Shown here: in pieces, positions 1 to 6,299 of the stretch | How positions within the stretch are numbered: position 1 is the first letter of the stretch | Layout of the letters: every line of letters begins with the position of its first letter | Assembly: GCA_024643445.1 (NCBI GenBank) | Contig: JAHEMX010000221.1 | Coordinates: 1-6,440, forward strand | Direction: 5' to 3' | DNA from: Desulfobulbaceae bacterium | GTDB lineage: Bacteria > Desulfobacterota > Desulfobulbia > Desulfobulbales > Desulfocapsaceae | DNA length: 6,440 nucleotides | The notes under the pieces: generated by a model | Seen by the model: the letters and a program-made list of their open reading frames with translations, nothing else | What the model was told of the DNA's origin: nothing | Databases searched by the model: none | Program-made: the position numbers and the translations under genes

Positions 1-1259
1 CTGATGACGGCGTCATGGACCAGACCAGGGAGGCGATTAACCATGCGCAGGCGGCCGGCGTACCTATCCTGGTGGCGGTCAACAAGATAGACAAGGAAAA
101 TGCCGATCCGGACCGGGTTAAACGCGAGCTTGCCGAACTCGATCTCAGTCCCGAGGAGTGGGGCGGGCAGACCATCTATTGCCACACCTCAGCCAAGAAG
201 AATATCGGCATTGATGAGCTGCTGGAAAACATCCAGCTTATGGCCGAGATTCTTGAACTGAAGGCGGATGCTTCCCGAAAGGCCAAGGGGCGCGTGGTCG
301 AGGCCCAGCTGGACAAGGGGCGTGGTCCTGTTGCCACCGTACTGGTTCAGGAAGGAACCCTGAACCATGGAGACAGTTTCGTGGTTGGCCAGTTCAGTGG
401 AAAGGTTCGGGCGCTTCGCGACGACAAGGGCCGGGAAATAAAGAATGCCGGGCCGTCGATTCCTGTCGAAGTGCAGGGCTTGACCGGTGTACCGCAGGCG
501 GGTGATGAGTTTATCGTCGTCAGCGATGACAAGATGGCCAAGAACGTCAGTCAGGTGCGATCCATGAAGGCCCGCGAGTCCGAACTTGCCGCGGGGAGCA
601 AGATATCGCTGGACAAACTCTTTGAAAAAATGGGAGAAGGGGAGGTCCTCGAACTTCGGGTGATCATCAGGGCCGATGTCCAGGGAACCCTGGAAGCCTT
701 TGCCGGCGCCGCCGAAGAATTGTCAACCAGTGCCATCAAGGTTCGGGTCCTGCATGAAGGGACCGGTACGATCACCGAGTCCGATATCCTTCTCGCCTCG
801 GCCTCCGATGCGATCATTATCGGCTTTAATGTCAGGCCTTCAGCCAAGGTCAAAGGACTGGCAGAACGGGAAAGCGTGGATCTGCGCTCCTACGATGTCA
901 TTTACCACGCACTCGATGATATCAAAAACGCCATGGTCGGCATGCTTGCGCCGACTTTTGTCGAAGAGGTGATCGGCAGCGCAGAGGTCCGGGAAACATT
1001 TACGGTCCCGAAAATAGGCCGGATTGCCGGATGTTTTGTCACCGATGGTGCCATCAAGAGAAATGCCAGGGTTCGCGTGGTGCGGGACGGTGTGGTCGTT
1101 TATACCGGCAAAATCGCCTCCCTGAAGCGTTTTAAGGATGACGCAAGAGAGGTGGTTGCCGGTTACGAGTGCGGTATGGGAGTAGAGAACTACAACGATA
1201 TAAAAGTCGGCGATAATCTCGAGGCCTTTGTCATGAAGGAAATTGAGGCGACGCTGTAA
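1..1259 (+). CDS. infB: Translation initiation factor IF-2, C-terminal part (5' end lies outside the window)
   Basis: IF2 is the GTPase that brings initiator fMet-tRNA to the 30S subunit and promotes 50S joining. The reading frame is open from base 3 and the upstream part of the gene is missing, so the ATG at 15 is internal, within the conserved DDGVM-QT stretch after the G3 motif. The G4 motif NKID is encoded at 81-92 and the G5-like SAK at 189-197. Next come the beta-barrel domain II (about codons 90-185 counted from the ATG at 15), domain III containing RADVQGTLEA, and the C-terminal fMet-tRNA-binding domain with AGCFVTDG, SLKRFKDD and GYECGMGVENYNDIK. The first bases read DDGVMDQT where E. 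coli has DDGVMPQT; I take this as lineage variation. It is probably cotranscribed with rbfA, which begins 14 bases after the TAA. The identification is secure. Confidence 0.98.
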   Translation, partial: DDGVMDQTREAINHAQAAGVPILVAVNKIDKENADPDRVKRELAELDLSPEEWGGQTIYCHTSAKKNIGIDELLENIQLMAEILELKADASRKAKGRVVEAQLDKGRGPVATVLVQEGTLNHGDSFVVGQFSGKVRALRDDKGREIKNAGPSIPVEVQGLTGVPQAGDEFIVVSDDKMAKNVSQVRSMKARESELAAGSKISLDKLFEKMGEGEVLELRVIIRADVQGTLEAFAGAAEELSTSAIKVRVLHEGTGTITESDILLASASDAIIIGFNVRPSAKVKGLAERESVDLRSYDVIYHALDDIKNAMVGMLAPTFVEEVIGSAEVRETFTVPKIGRIAGCFVTDGAIKRNARVRVVRDGVVVYTGKIASLKRFKDDAREVVAGYECGMGVENYNDIKVGDNLEAFVMKEIEATL

Positions 1260-1273
1260 AAGCGGGAACGACG

Positions 1274-1699
1274 ATGGCGGCAGAATGGCATCCGAAACAG
1301 GACCTGGAGGCGATTGGCGGCGGCAAGCCCCGGTTGCCGAAGCGGGCGGATCGCGTCGCAGATGCGGTCAGGAACGAGTTGTCGGTTCTGCTCCTGCAGC
1401 GTATCCGTGATCCCCGGCTCAGGGATGTCAGCATCAGCCGGGTCGAAATTAGCGACGACCTGCGGCATGCCAAGATCTTTTATACGGCACTGGGCGACGC
1501 CAGGCTGAGGGGGAGTATACAGAGCGGCCTGGAAAAGGCGGCCGGGTTCATGCGCTCCCATCTTGCCAAAACGCTTAATCTAAGATTTACGCCGGATCTT
1601 CGTTTCTGGTATGATGAGAAAGCGGACAAGGTGCAGGAAATCGAAAATTTGCTGAATGACCTCGCCAGACAAAGAGATGATCGAGCGAAACGTTCCTGA
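1274..1699 (+). CDS. rbfA: 30S ribosome-binding factor RbfA
   Basis: RbfA is a small KH-like protein that binds the immature 30S subunit and helps process the 5' end of 16S rRNA; it is also linked to cold adaptation. The 141-residue product carries the family signatures in order: RADRVADAVRNEL (about 24-36), RDPRL (45-49), the VEIS-DLRHAKI strand (57-68), the Ala-x-Gly kink AAG (89-91), and FTPDLRFWYD (105-114). E. coli RbfA has 133 residues; here about 20 polar, glycine- and proline-containing residues precede the conserved core. The ATG at 1274 is chosen because it lies 14 bases after the infB stop, with a weak GGGA purine stretch about 6 bases upstream. A TTG at 1334 would remove the extension and cannot be excluded. 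The 3' end overlaps the next gene, which suggests translational coupling. Confidence 0.95.
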   Translation: MAAEWHPKQDLEAIGGGKPRLPKRADRVADAVRNELSVLLLQRIRDPRLRDVSISRVEISDDLRHAKIFYTALGDARLRGSIQSGLEKAAGFMRSHLAKTLNLRFTPDLRFWYDEKADKVQEIENLLNDLARQRDDRAKRS

Positions 1700-2693
1700 G
1701 GAAATTCTTAATGTTATCAGGCGGAAAGACAATTTCGTTCTGCTGACCCATATCCATCCGGACGGGGATGCCATCGGTTCGCTGCTCGCTCTGACGGACG
1801 TTCTTGAGCAGATGGGAAAACGGGTTTTTGCCTATTTCGATGAACCGGTATCTCATCTCTATGATTTCATGCCGGGTTCTGACCGCGTAAACACCAATCT
1901 TGGCGATCTGCGCCAGTTTCTTGACGAGGCCGGGGCCGATGTCGGCGCCATTGCCCTTGACTGCGGAGAAGCCGACCGGCTTGGCGACCAGAAGAACCAG
2001 CTTCTGAACATCCATCCCTTTCTGGCCATTGATCACCATCTTTCCCACCGGACCTACGGCAAGCTGCGCTGGGTCGACCCGACCCGCAGCTCCACCGGTG
2101 AAATGGTCTATGAAATCTGCACCGCTCTTGACATAACACCTTCCTATCATTGTGCCTTTAATCTGTTTGTGGCGATCGCCACCGATACCGGTTCTTTCAG
2201 GTATTCATGCACCAGCGTAAGGACGCTGGAAATCGCCGCCAGCCTGGTCGCTCTCGGCGTACACCCGGAGGAGGTAGCCGGCCATATCTACGACAACTAT
2301 ACTCCAGCGCGCCTGCAACTGATGCAGCTGGTCCTGGGGACGCTCGAGCTCTGTGCCGATGACAAGATCGCCTTTATCCATGTCACCCGGGAAATGTTCG
2401 ATAAGACCGGTGCGGCAGCGCAGGATGTTGAAAGCTTTATTGATTATCCCCGCTCTATCAAGACGGTGCAGGTGGCGGTCTTTTTGAAAGAAGGAAGGGG
2501 TGATCAGCTGTCCGTAAGCCTGCGGGCAAAAGGCGGATGTGATGTCGCGGCGATTGCCAAATCGTATGGCGGCGGGGGACACCGTAACGCCGCCGGATGC
2601 CGTTTCTTCGGCAAATCCCTGGAAACGGTCCGTGAGATCATGTGCCGGGAACTCGAGGTTGTGCTCGGCTTCTCCCGGCGGCATGATCGATAA
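1656..2693 (+). CDS. nrnA: DHH/DHHA1-family phosphoesterase, NrnA-like (nanoRNase / pAp phosphatase)
   Basis: Proteins of this family are cytoplasmic metal-dependent phosphoesterases. Characterised NrnA members degrade oligoribonucleotides of 2-5 nt and dephosphorylate 3'-phosphoadenosine 5'-phosphate. With the ATG at 1656 the product has 345 residues. The DHH domain shows the metal-binding motif H-x-HPDGDAIGS (32-42), the LDCGEADRLG motif with Asp102, and the signature DHH (126-128), followed by RSSTGEM (144-150). The C-terminal DHHA1 domain ends in the substrate-binding GGGGHRNAAG (305-314). All key residues are intact. The start is uncertain: ATG 1656 overlaps rbfA by 44 bases and ATG 1677 by 23 bases, and neither has a strong ribosome-binding site. 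AGGAAA at 1635-1640 is 15 bases before ATG 1656. In this operon, with pnp downstream, a role finishing RNA decay is a reasonable inference; which substrate dominates cannot be read from sequence. Confidence 0.93.
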   Translation: MTSPDKEMIERNVPEEILNVIRRKDNFVLLTHIHPDGDAIGSLLALTDVLEQMGKRVFAYFDEPVSHLYDFMPGSDRVNTNLGDLRQFLDEAGADVGAIALDCGEADRLGDQKNQLLNIHPFLAIDHHLSHRTYGKLRWVDPTRSSTGEMVYEICTALDITPSYHCAFNLFVAIATDTGSFRYSCTSVRTLEIAASLVALGVHPEEVAGHIYDNYTPARLQLMQLVLGTLELCADDKIAFIHVTREMFDKTGAAAQDVESFIDYPRSIKTVQVAVFLKEGRGDQLSVSLRAKGGCDVAAIAKSYGGGGHRNAAGCRFFGKSLETVREIMCRELEVVLGFSRRHDR

Positions 2694-2723
2694 CCGGCAG
2701 AGCTTGAACGTAAACCCGGTACT

Positions 2724-3500
2724 ATGACTGAAGCGTTTGAAGCTGGTGTGCTGCTGGTTGACAAACCGGCCGGCAAGACATCCTTTGCCATGGTAAAGGT
2801 GCTGCGCCGGCTTACCGGTATCAGGAAAATCGGTCATGCCGGAACGCTCGACCCTTTTGCGACCGGCCTGCTGGTTGTCTGCCTGGGGCGATCGGCAACC
2901 CGGATGATAGCGGACTTCATGGATGGCGAAAAGGAATATCTGGCCACCCTGGAACTGGGCCGCGTGTCAACGACCCAGGACCCTGAAGGCGAAATCAGCA
3001 GCGGAGCTGAGCCGCCCGATTATCCTGCCGAGGTCATTGAGGCGGTTCTCGAGCGTTTCCGGGGTTCGATCATGCAGCAGCCGCCGGCCTTTTCCGCACT
3101 CAAGCACAAGGGGCGGCCGCTCTACCACTACGCCCGTCAGGGCATCAGCATAGAAAAGAACCCGCGAGAAGTCGTCATTCATCAACTGGAATGGCTTGAC
3201 AGCAGGAGTGTCGTTGATAGTGCGCTGCCGGAAATGCGTCTGCGCGTGCGCTGCGGTAAAGGCACCTACATCAGGGCTCTTGCCGAGGATATCGGGCAGG
3301 CGCTCGGTTGCGGCGCCTATCTCACCGCGCTGCGCAGGACCGGGAGCGGTTGTTTTTCCGTCACGGACAGTCTCCCCGGTATGGAACTGTACAACGACGG
3401 TGCGGCCGCTGTTGTGCAGAGCAGGTTGCTAGGTGTAGAAAATGTACGGAAACTCTTGCAAAAAGATAACGGAATGGATAATATGGCGTGTTCGAGTTGA
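2724..3500 (+). CDS. truB: tRNA pseudouridine(55) synthase TruB, short C-terminus
   Basis: TruB isomerises U55 in the T-loop of tRNAs to pseudouridine. The 258-residue product has the N-terminal GVLLVDKPAGKTS (8-20), the catalytic loop GHAGTLDPFATGLL (37-50) with Asp43 as nucleophile, and KEY (70-72), whose Tyr72 matches the active-site tyrosine. It also has QQPPAFSALK (118-127) and GTYIR (180-184) with the conserved active-site Arg184. The catalytic domain is complete through ALRRTGSG. Only about 40 residues follow, whereas E. coli TruB (314 residues) continues into a PUA-like RNA-binding region; that region is absent and is not found in another frame downstream. The ATG at 2724 lies 30 bases after the phosphoesterase stop and fits the family N-terminus, although no strong ribosome-binding site precedes it. 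It is probably part of the infB-rbfA-nrnA transcript. Confidence 0.96.
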   Translation: MTEAFEAGVLLVDKPAGKTSFAMVKVLRRLTGIRKIGHAGTLDPFATGLLVVCLGRSATRMIADFMDGEKEYLATLELGRVSTTQDPEGEISSGAEPPDYPAEVIEAVLERFRGSIMQQPPAFSALKHKGRPLYHYARQGISIEKNPREVVIHQLEWLDSRSVVDSALPEMRLRVRCGKGTYIRALAEDIGQALGCGAYLTALRRTGSGCFSVTDSLPGMELYNDGAAAVVQSRLLGVENVRKLLQKDNGMDNMACSS

Positions 3501-3548
3501 AAGTTGCTGTTTTATTCCGGGCCGCGCGGCGTGAAATTCTTGTTTTAT

Positions 3549-3577
3549 TTGCCAGTGGTCGTTAGAGTGCATACATA
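3549..3577 (+). promoter_or_regulatory. Possible sigma-70 promoter for rpsO
   Basis: In the 114-base truB-rpsO gap, TTGCCA (3549-3554, five of six matches to TTGACA) is followed after 17 bases by TACATA (3572-3577, a poor -10 box). CATATT at 3574-3579 is a slightly better -10 with a 19-base spacer. Transcription would begin near 3584, leaving a leader of about 30 bases before rpsO. In E. coli rpsO has its own promoter between truB and rpsO, so one is expected here, but the boxes are only moderately good and this call is tentative. Confidence 0.35.
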
Positions 3578-3602
3578 TTGCAAATGACATTTTGAAAGAT
3601 AC

Positions 3603-3608
3603 AGGAGG
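3603..3608 (+). promoter_or_regulatory. Strong ribosome-binding site of rpsO
   Basis: A perfect AGGAGG lies 6 bases upstream of the GTG at 3615. It abuts the in-frame TTG at 3609 with no spacing, which rules out that TTG and fixes GTG 3615 as the start of rpsO. Confidence 0.9.
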
Positions 3609-3614
3609 TTGGCA

Positions 3615-3884
3615 GTGGCACAGTCGGCAGTAAGAAAAAACGAGATAATTGAAAAGTACAAGATCCATCCCTCAGATACCGGATCTTCTGAAGTCCAGAT
3701 AGCTCTTTTGACGGACAGAATCCAGTACCTGACAGAGCATTTCAAGACGCACATGAAAGATCATCATTCCCGTCAGGGATTGCTGAAACTTGTTGGTCAG
3801 AGGCGCAGCCTGCTTGACTATCTTAAAAATAAAGACATCAACAAGTACCGGGCGTTAATCCAGGATCTGGGTATTCGTAAATAA
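3615..3884 (+). CDS. rpsO: 30S ribosomal protein S15 (GTG start)
   Basis: S15 is a primary 16S rRNA-binding protein that organises the helix 20/21/22 junction of the 30S platform and contributes to a bridge with the 50S subunit. From the GTG at 3615 the product is exactly 89 residues, the usual S15 length. It shows the family pattern: TGSSEVQ (22-28), LTDRIQYLTEHFKTHMKDHHSRQGLL (32-57), then RRSLLDYL and a C-terminal DLGIRK. His42 and Asp49 match the rRNA-contacting His41 and Asp48 of E. coli (numbered without Met). A longer in-frame start (TTG 3609) is excluded by the AGGAGG at 3603-3608. The gene lies alone between two sizeable gaps. In E. coli S15 represses its own translation through a leader pseudoknot; I cannot show an equivalent here. 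Confidence 0.98.
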   Translation: MAQSAVRKNEIIEKYKIHPSDTGSSEVQIALLTDRIQYLTEHFKTHMKDHHSRQGLLKLVGQRRSLLDYLKNKDINKYRALIQDLGIRK

Positions 3885-3978
3885 TCTTGCCTGACAGTCT
3901 ATGATGTCTCTCGTTACGAAAGAGCGGCGCATGATCTGGCGGCCGCGTCTTGCTGTAGCGAAGAGACAGACTCCTTCA

Positions 3979-4026
3979 ATCCGGACACCAACCGGGATCT
4001 TGTATCCCGCCACTGGTTGTCCGGAT
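3979..4026 (+). promoter_or_regulatory. Long hairpin in the rpsO-pnp leader (candidate RNase III site)
   Basis: The arm at 3979-3990 (ATCCGGACACCA) pairs with 4014-4026 through 12 base pairs with one bulged T at 4017. After a small internal loop (AC at 3991-3992 against CCAC at 4010-4013), CGGGAT (3993-3998) pairs with ATCCCG (4004-4009). This closes a 5-base loop, CTTGT. The total is 18 pairs. No U-run follows (the next bases are C-rich), so it is not a canonical intrinsic terminator. GAAGAG (3960-3965) and CTCTTC (4030-4035) could add an outer stem. Its length and its place upstream of pnp suggest a double-stranded processing site. Confidence 0.6.
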
Positions 4027-4069
4027 CCGCTCTTCCCTCCTACAGATGTTGATAAGTTTTTGAAGCAGA

Positions 4070-4093
4070 CTGTTCCGCAATAGGGTGGAACAG
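4070..4093 (+). promoter_or_regulatory. Hairpin in the pnp leader
   Basis: CTGTTCC (4070-4076) and GGAACAG (4087-4093) are perfect inverted repeats of 7 pairs around a 10-base loop. No T-tract follows. The 3' arm overlaps the purine-rich GGTGGA just before a tiny open frame at 4094, so the stem could hide or expose it. Confidence 0.4.
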
Positions 4094-4112
4094 ATGAAAC
4101 GTATCGTGAATC

Positions 4113-4140
4113 TTTGCGACGTTAATTATCAGAAAATAAT
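4113..4140 (+). promoter_or_regulatory. Possible promoter for pnp
   Basis: AATAAT (4135-4140, five of six matches to TATAAT) lies in an AT-rich patch that stands out from its surroundings. It has a weak -35 candidate, TTTGCG at 4113-4118 with a 16-base spacer (or TTGCGA at 4114-4119 with 15). A start near 4147 would give a leader of about 60 bases containing the hairpin at 4170-4191. The -35 match is poor, so this is only a candidate. Confidence 0.3.
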
Positions 4141-4169
4141 GGCCGGTGGATAATCCGGTCAGAGATGAA

Positions 4170-4191
4170 TCAGACCCCCAAAATGGTCTGA
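4170..4191 (+). promoter_or_regulatory. Hairpin just upstream of the pnp ribosome-binding site
   Basis: TCAGACC (4170-4176) and GGTCTGA (4185-4191) form a perfect 7-pair stem with an 8-base loop. The stem ends 5 bases before the GGAG at 4197-4200. It may influence pnp translation or PNPase/RNase III control. Its presence between GTG 4146 and ATG 4206 argues that this stretch is untranslated leader. Confidence 0.5.
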
Positions 4192-4196
4192 ATCCT

Positions 4197-4200
4197 GGAG
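4197..4200 (+). promoter_or_regulatory. Ribosome-binding site deciding the pnp start
   Basis: GGAG (within CTGGAG) is followed by AAATT and then ATG at 4206, a spacing of 5 bases. No comparable site precedes the in-frame GTG at 4146. This supports ATG 4206 as the start. Confidence 0.8.
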
Positions 4201-4205
4201 AAATT

Positions 4206-6278
4206 ATGTACAACACAGTTGAAGCCACACTCGGAGCGCACACCATTTCCATCGAGACCGGAAAGCTTGCCAAGCAGGCATCCGGATCAGTCGTCGTACG
4301 TTGTGGCGAAACGGTAGTTCTTGTAACCGCTGTCGGTGACAAGGTAAACAAGCCTGAACTCGGTTTTTTACCGTTAACCATTGAATATCAGGAAAAAATG
4401 GCCTCTGTCGGCCGGATTCCCGGTAACTATTTCAGACGTGAAATCGGCAGGCCGAGCGATCAGGAAGTCCTGACCTGCCGGATTATCGACCGCCCCATGC
4501 GTCCACTGTTTGCTGCCGGCTATTTCGCCGAAACCCAAGTTATTGCCTCGGTGTTGTCAGCGGACCTTGAAAATCAACCCGACATGCTGGCGCTGACTGG
4601 TGCCAGTTGTGCCCTGATGCTTTCCGATATCCCTTTTGCCGGGCCGGTGGCCGGCGGCCGGGTTGGATGCATTGACGGCAAATATGTCATGAACCCGACA
4701 GTATCCGAGCTGAAACTCTCATCCATGGATATTGTCGTTGCCTGTACGGAAAAAGCAGTGGTTATGGTTGAGGGGAGCGCCGACACCAAAAGCGAGGACG
4801 AGGTCCTCGATGCCATTTTCTTCGCCTTTACCGAGCTGCAGTCGCTGATTGTGTTGCAGAAAACCCTGCAGGCCAGCAATGGTAAAGAAAAAAGAGTAGT
4901 TGAAGCCCCGAAGATGGATGAAGAACTCTATCAGCGTGTCATGGAAAGCGCGGCAGCCCAGATGGGAAACATTATTTCCACCTCGGACAAGCTCGAACGC
5001 GCCGGAAAATACGATGAGCTGAAAACGACCGTCGTCGAAGCGCTCGATGCGGACGGTGAGCGGGCCGAAGAAATCAAGGAACTGCTGTCAAAATTTCGTA
5101 AAAAAGCGATGCGCACCAAAATTGTCAACGACCTGGTGAGAATAGACGGAAGGTCCGTTGACGAGGTTCGCCCCATCAGCTGCGAGGCCGGCTATCTTCC
5201 GAGAACCCATGGTTCCGCCCTGTTCACCCGCGGCGAAACCCAGGCCCTGGTCTCGGCGACGCTGGGCAGCGAACGTGACCAGCAGCGTATTGAAACCCTG
5301 GGCGGTGAGGAAAACAGGCGTTTCATGCTGCATTACAATTTTCCTCCCTTCTGTGTCGGTGAGGTCCGCCGCCTGAGCGGCCCATCCCGGCGGGATATCG
5401 GTCACGGGAACCTGGCGCGTCGCGGCATGGAGGCAGTTCTGCCCGCTGAAGCCGATTTTCCTTATTCAATCAGGCTGGTATCAGAAGTGCTCGAGTCAAA
5501 CGGATCGTCATCCATGGCGACCGTATGCGGCGGCAGCATGGCCCTGATGGACGCCGGCGTGCCGATCTCCAAACCGGTTTCTGGCATTGCCATGGGGCTG
5601 ATAAAAGAGGACGACAAGGTTGTTATCCTTTCCGATATACTTGGCGACGAGGACCATCTCGGCGATATGGATTTCAAGGTTGTCGGTACGGCTGACGGTA
5701 TTACCTCCCTGCAGATGGATATCAAGATAGACGGTGTCGATCGTGAGATCATGGGCAGGGCGCTGGCACAGGCCAAAAAGGGGAGAATTCATATCCTTGG
5801 CGAAATGGAAAAGGGCATCAGCACGGTTCGTACGGAGATGTCCGAATATGCGCCCAAGTACGTGGCGCACCAGATCAACCCCGACAAGATCAGGGATATC
5901 ATCGGCCCCGGCGGAAAGATTATCAAGGAACTGTCGGCCGAATATGATGCCAAGATCGAAGTCGACGACAGCGGACTGGTCAAGGTATTTACCTCCAACG
6001 GCATGAATCTCGACAAACTGCTGAACCGCATCAAGGCTATCACCGCGGAGCCTGAAGTAGGCGCTGTCTACAAGGGTGTCGTAAAAACCATCAAGGACTT
6101 CGGGGCCTTTGTTGAAATCATGCCCGGTACCGACGGTCTTGTCCATATATCGGAACTGGCAAAAGAGCGGGTCAACAAGGTTACCGATGTCGTCTCCGAA
6201 GGCGACGAACTGGAAGTCAAGGTTCTTGAGATTGACAACCGCGGTCGTATCCGTCTGAGTCGTAAAGTGTTATTGTAA
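4206..6278 (+). CDS. pnp: Polyribonucleotide nucleotidyltransferase (PNPase)
   Basis: PNPase is the trimeric 3'-5' phosphorolytic exoribonuclease of the RNA degradosome; it releases nucleoside diphosphates and can add tails in reverse. From ATG 4206 the product has 690 residues. The domain order is complete: a first RNase PH domain with NYFRREIGRPSDQE (F76-R78 in the RNA-binding loop), a helical linker domain, and a second RNase PH domain. In the second, Ser434-436 in GSSSM fits the phosphate-binding serines, and Asp483, Asp489 and Lys491 in GDEDHLGDMDFK fit catalytic E. coli D486, D492 and K494. A KH domain with GPGG (567-570) and an S1 domain (about 618-688) follow. The chain stops just after S1, without the about 20-residue tail of E. 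coli PNPase. The in-frame GTG at 4146 would add 20 residues absent from the family and has no ribosome-binding site. The long leader suggests post-transcriptional autoregulation. Confidence 0.98.
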   Translation: MYNTVEATLGAHTISIETGKLAKQASGSVVVRCGETVVLVTAVGDKVNKPELGFLPLTIEYQEKMASVGRIPGNYFRREIGRPSDQEVLTCRIIDRPMRPLFAAGYFAETQVIASVLSADLENQPDMLALTGASCALMLSDIPFAGPVAGGRVGCIDGKYVMNPTVSELKLSSMDIVVACTEKAVVMVEGSADTKSEDEVLDAIFFAFTELQSLIVLQKTLQASNGKEKRVVEAPKMDEELYQRVMESAAAQMGNIISTSDKLERAGKYDELKTTVVEALDADGERAEEIKELLSKFRKKAMRTKIVNDLVRIDGRSVDEVRPISCEAGYLPRTHGSALFTRGETQALVSATLGSERDQQRIETLGGEENRRFMLHYNFPPFCVGEVRRLSGPSRRDIGHGNLARRGMEAVLPAEADFPYSIRLVSEVLESNGSSSMATVCGGSMALMDAGVPISKPVSGIAMGLIKEDDKVVILSDILGDEDHLGDMDFKVVGTADGITSLQMDIKIDGVDREIMGRALAQAKKGRIHILGEMEKGISTVRTEMSEYAPKYVAHQINPDKIRDIIGPGGKIIKELSAEYDAKIEVDDSGLVKVFTSNGMNLDKLLNRIKAITAEPEVGAVYKGVVKTIKDFGAFVEIMPGTDGLVHISELAKERVNKVTDVVSEGDELEVKVLEIDNRGRIRLSRKVLL

Positions 6279-6299
6279 TTCCAAGCGTAGTTTCGAGCT

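Larger units (their letters stand above)
3885..4205 (+). other. 321-base rpsO-pnp intergenic region, rich in potential RNA hairpins
   Basis: I see no protein gene supported by homology here. A 60-codon open frame at 3901-4083 has no ribosome-binding site and no recognisable family. The region holds several inverted repeats: a distant pair TGTCTCT/AGAGACA (3905-3911 with 3962-3968) enclosing GCGGC/GCCGC (3924-3928 with 3942-3946), a long hairpin at 3979-4026, and two 7-pair stems at 4070-4093 and 4170-4191. It also contains a possible promoter near 4113-4140 and the pnp ribosome-binding site. In enterobacteria the same interval carries a terminator, a pnp promoter and the RNase III-cleaved leader hairpin through which PNPase represses its own synthesis. 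A similar role here is inference from position and structure. Confidence 0.7.

Noticed and set aside
1587..2150. 187-codon minus-strand open frame opposite the DHH phosphoesterase gene
   Set aside because: It is fully antisense to a gene with intact catalytic motifs and has no family features of its own; the long frame is a by-product of the codon bias.
3521..3530. Palindrome GCCGCGCGGC after truB, followed some 13 bases later by a T-rich stretch, as a possible terminator
   Set aside because: The palindrome leaves room for only a 3-pair stem around a 4-base loop, and the T-rich stretch (TTGTTTTATTT) is not adjacent, so it does not meet the form of an intrinsic terminator.
3908..3924. Small hairpin CTCTCG-TTA-CGA-AA-GAG after rpsO as a terminator
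   Set aside because: It has only six pairs with a 2-base bulge and no following T-run, too weak to call as a terminator.
3939..3946. GCGGCCGC 8-base palindrome
   Set aside because: A single short GC-rich palindrome in GC-rich DNA; no dimeric operator pattern or repetition was seen around it.
3901..4083. 60-codon plus-strand open frame between rpsO and pnp
   Set aside because: It has no ribosome-binding site and no recognisable family, and it runs straight through the long hairpin at 3979-4026. It is better explained as structured leader RNA.
4040..4381. 113-codon minus-strand open frame over the pnp leader and 5' end
   Set aside because: It lies antisense to the conserved first RNase PH domain of pnp, and its predicted protein is low-complexity (Ser/Thr/Pro-rich) with no family resemblance; it is a shadow frame.
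5508..6146. 212-codon minus-strand open frame opposite pnp
   Set aside because: It overlaps the catalytic, KH and S1 regions of PNPase on the other strand and shows no recognisable domain.
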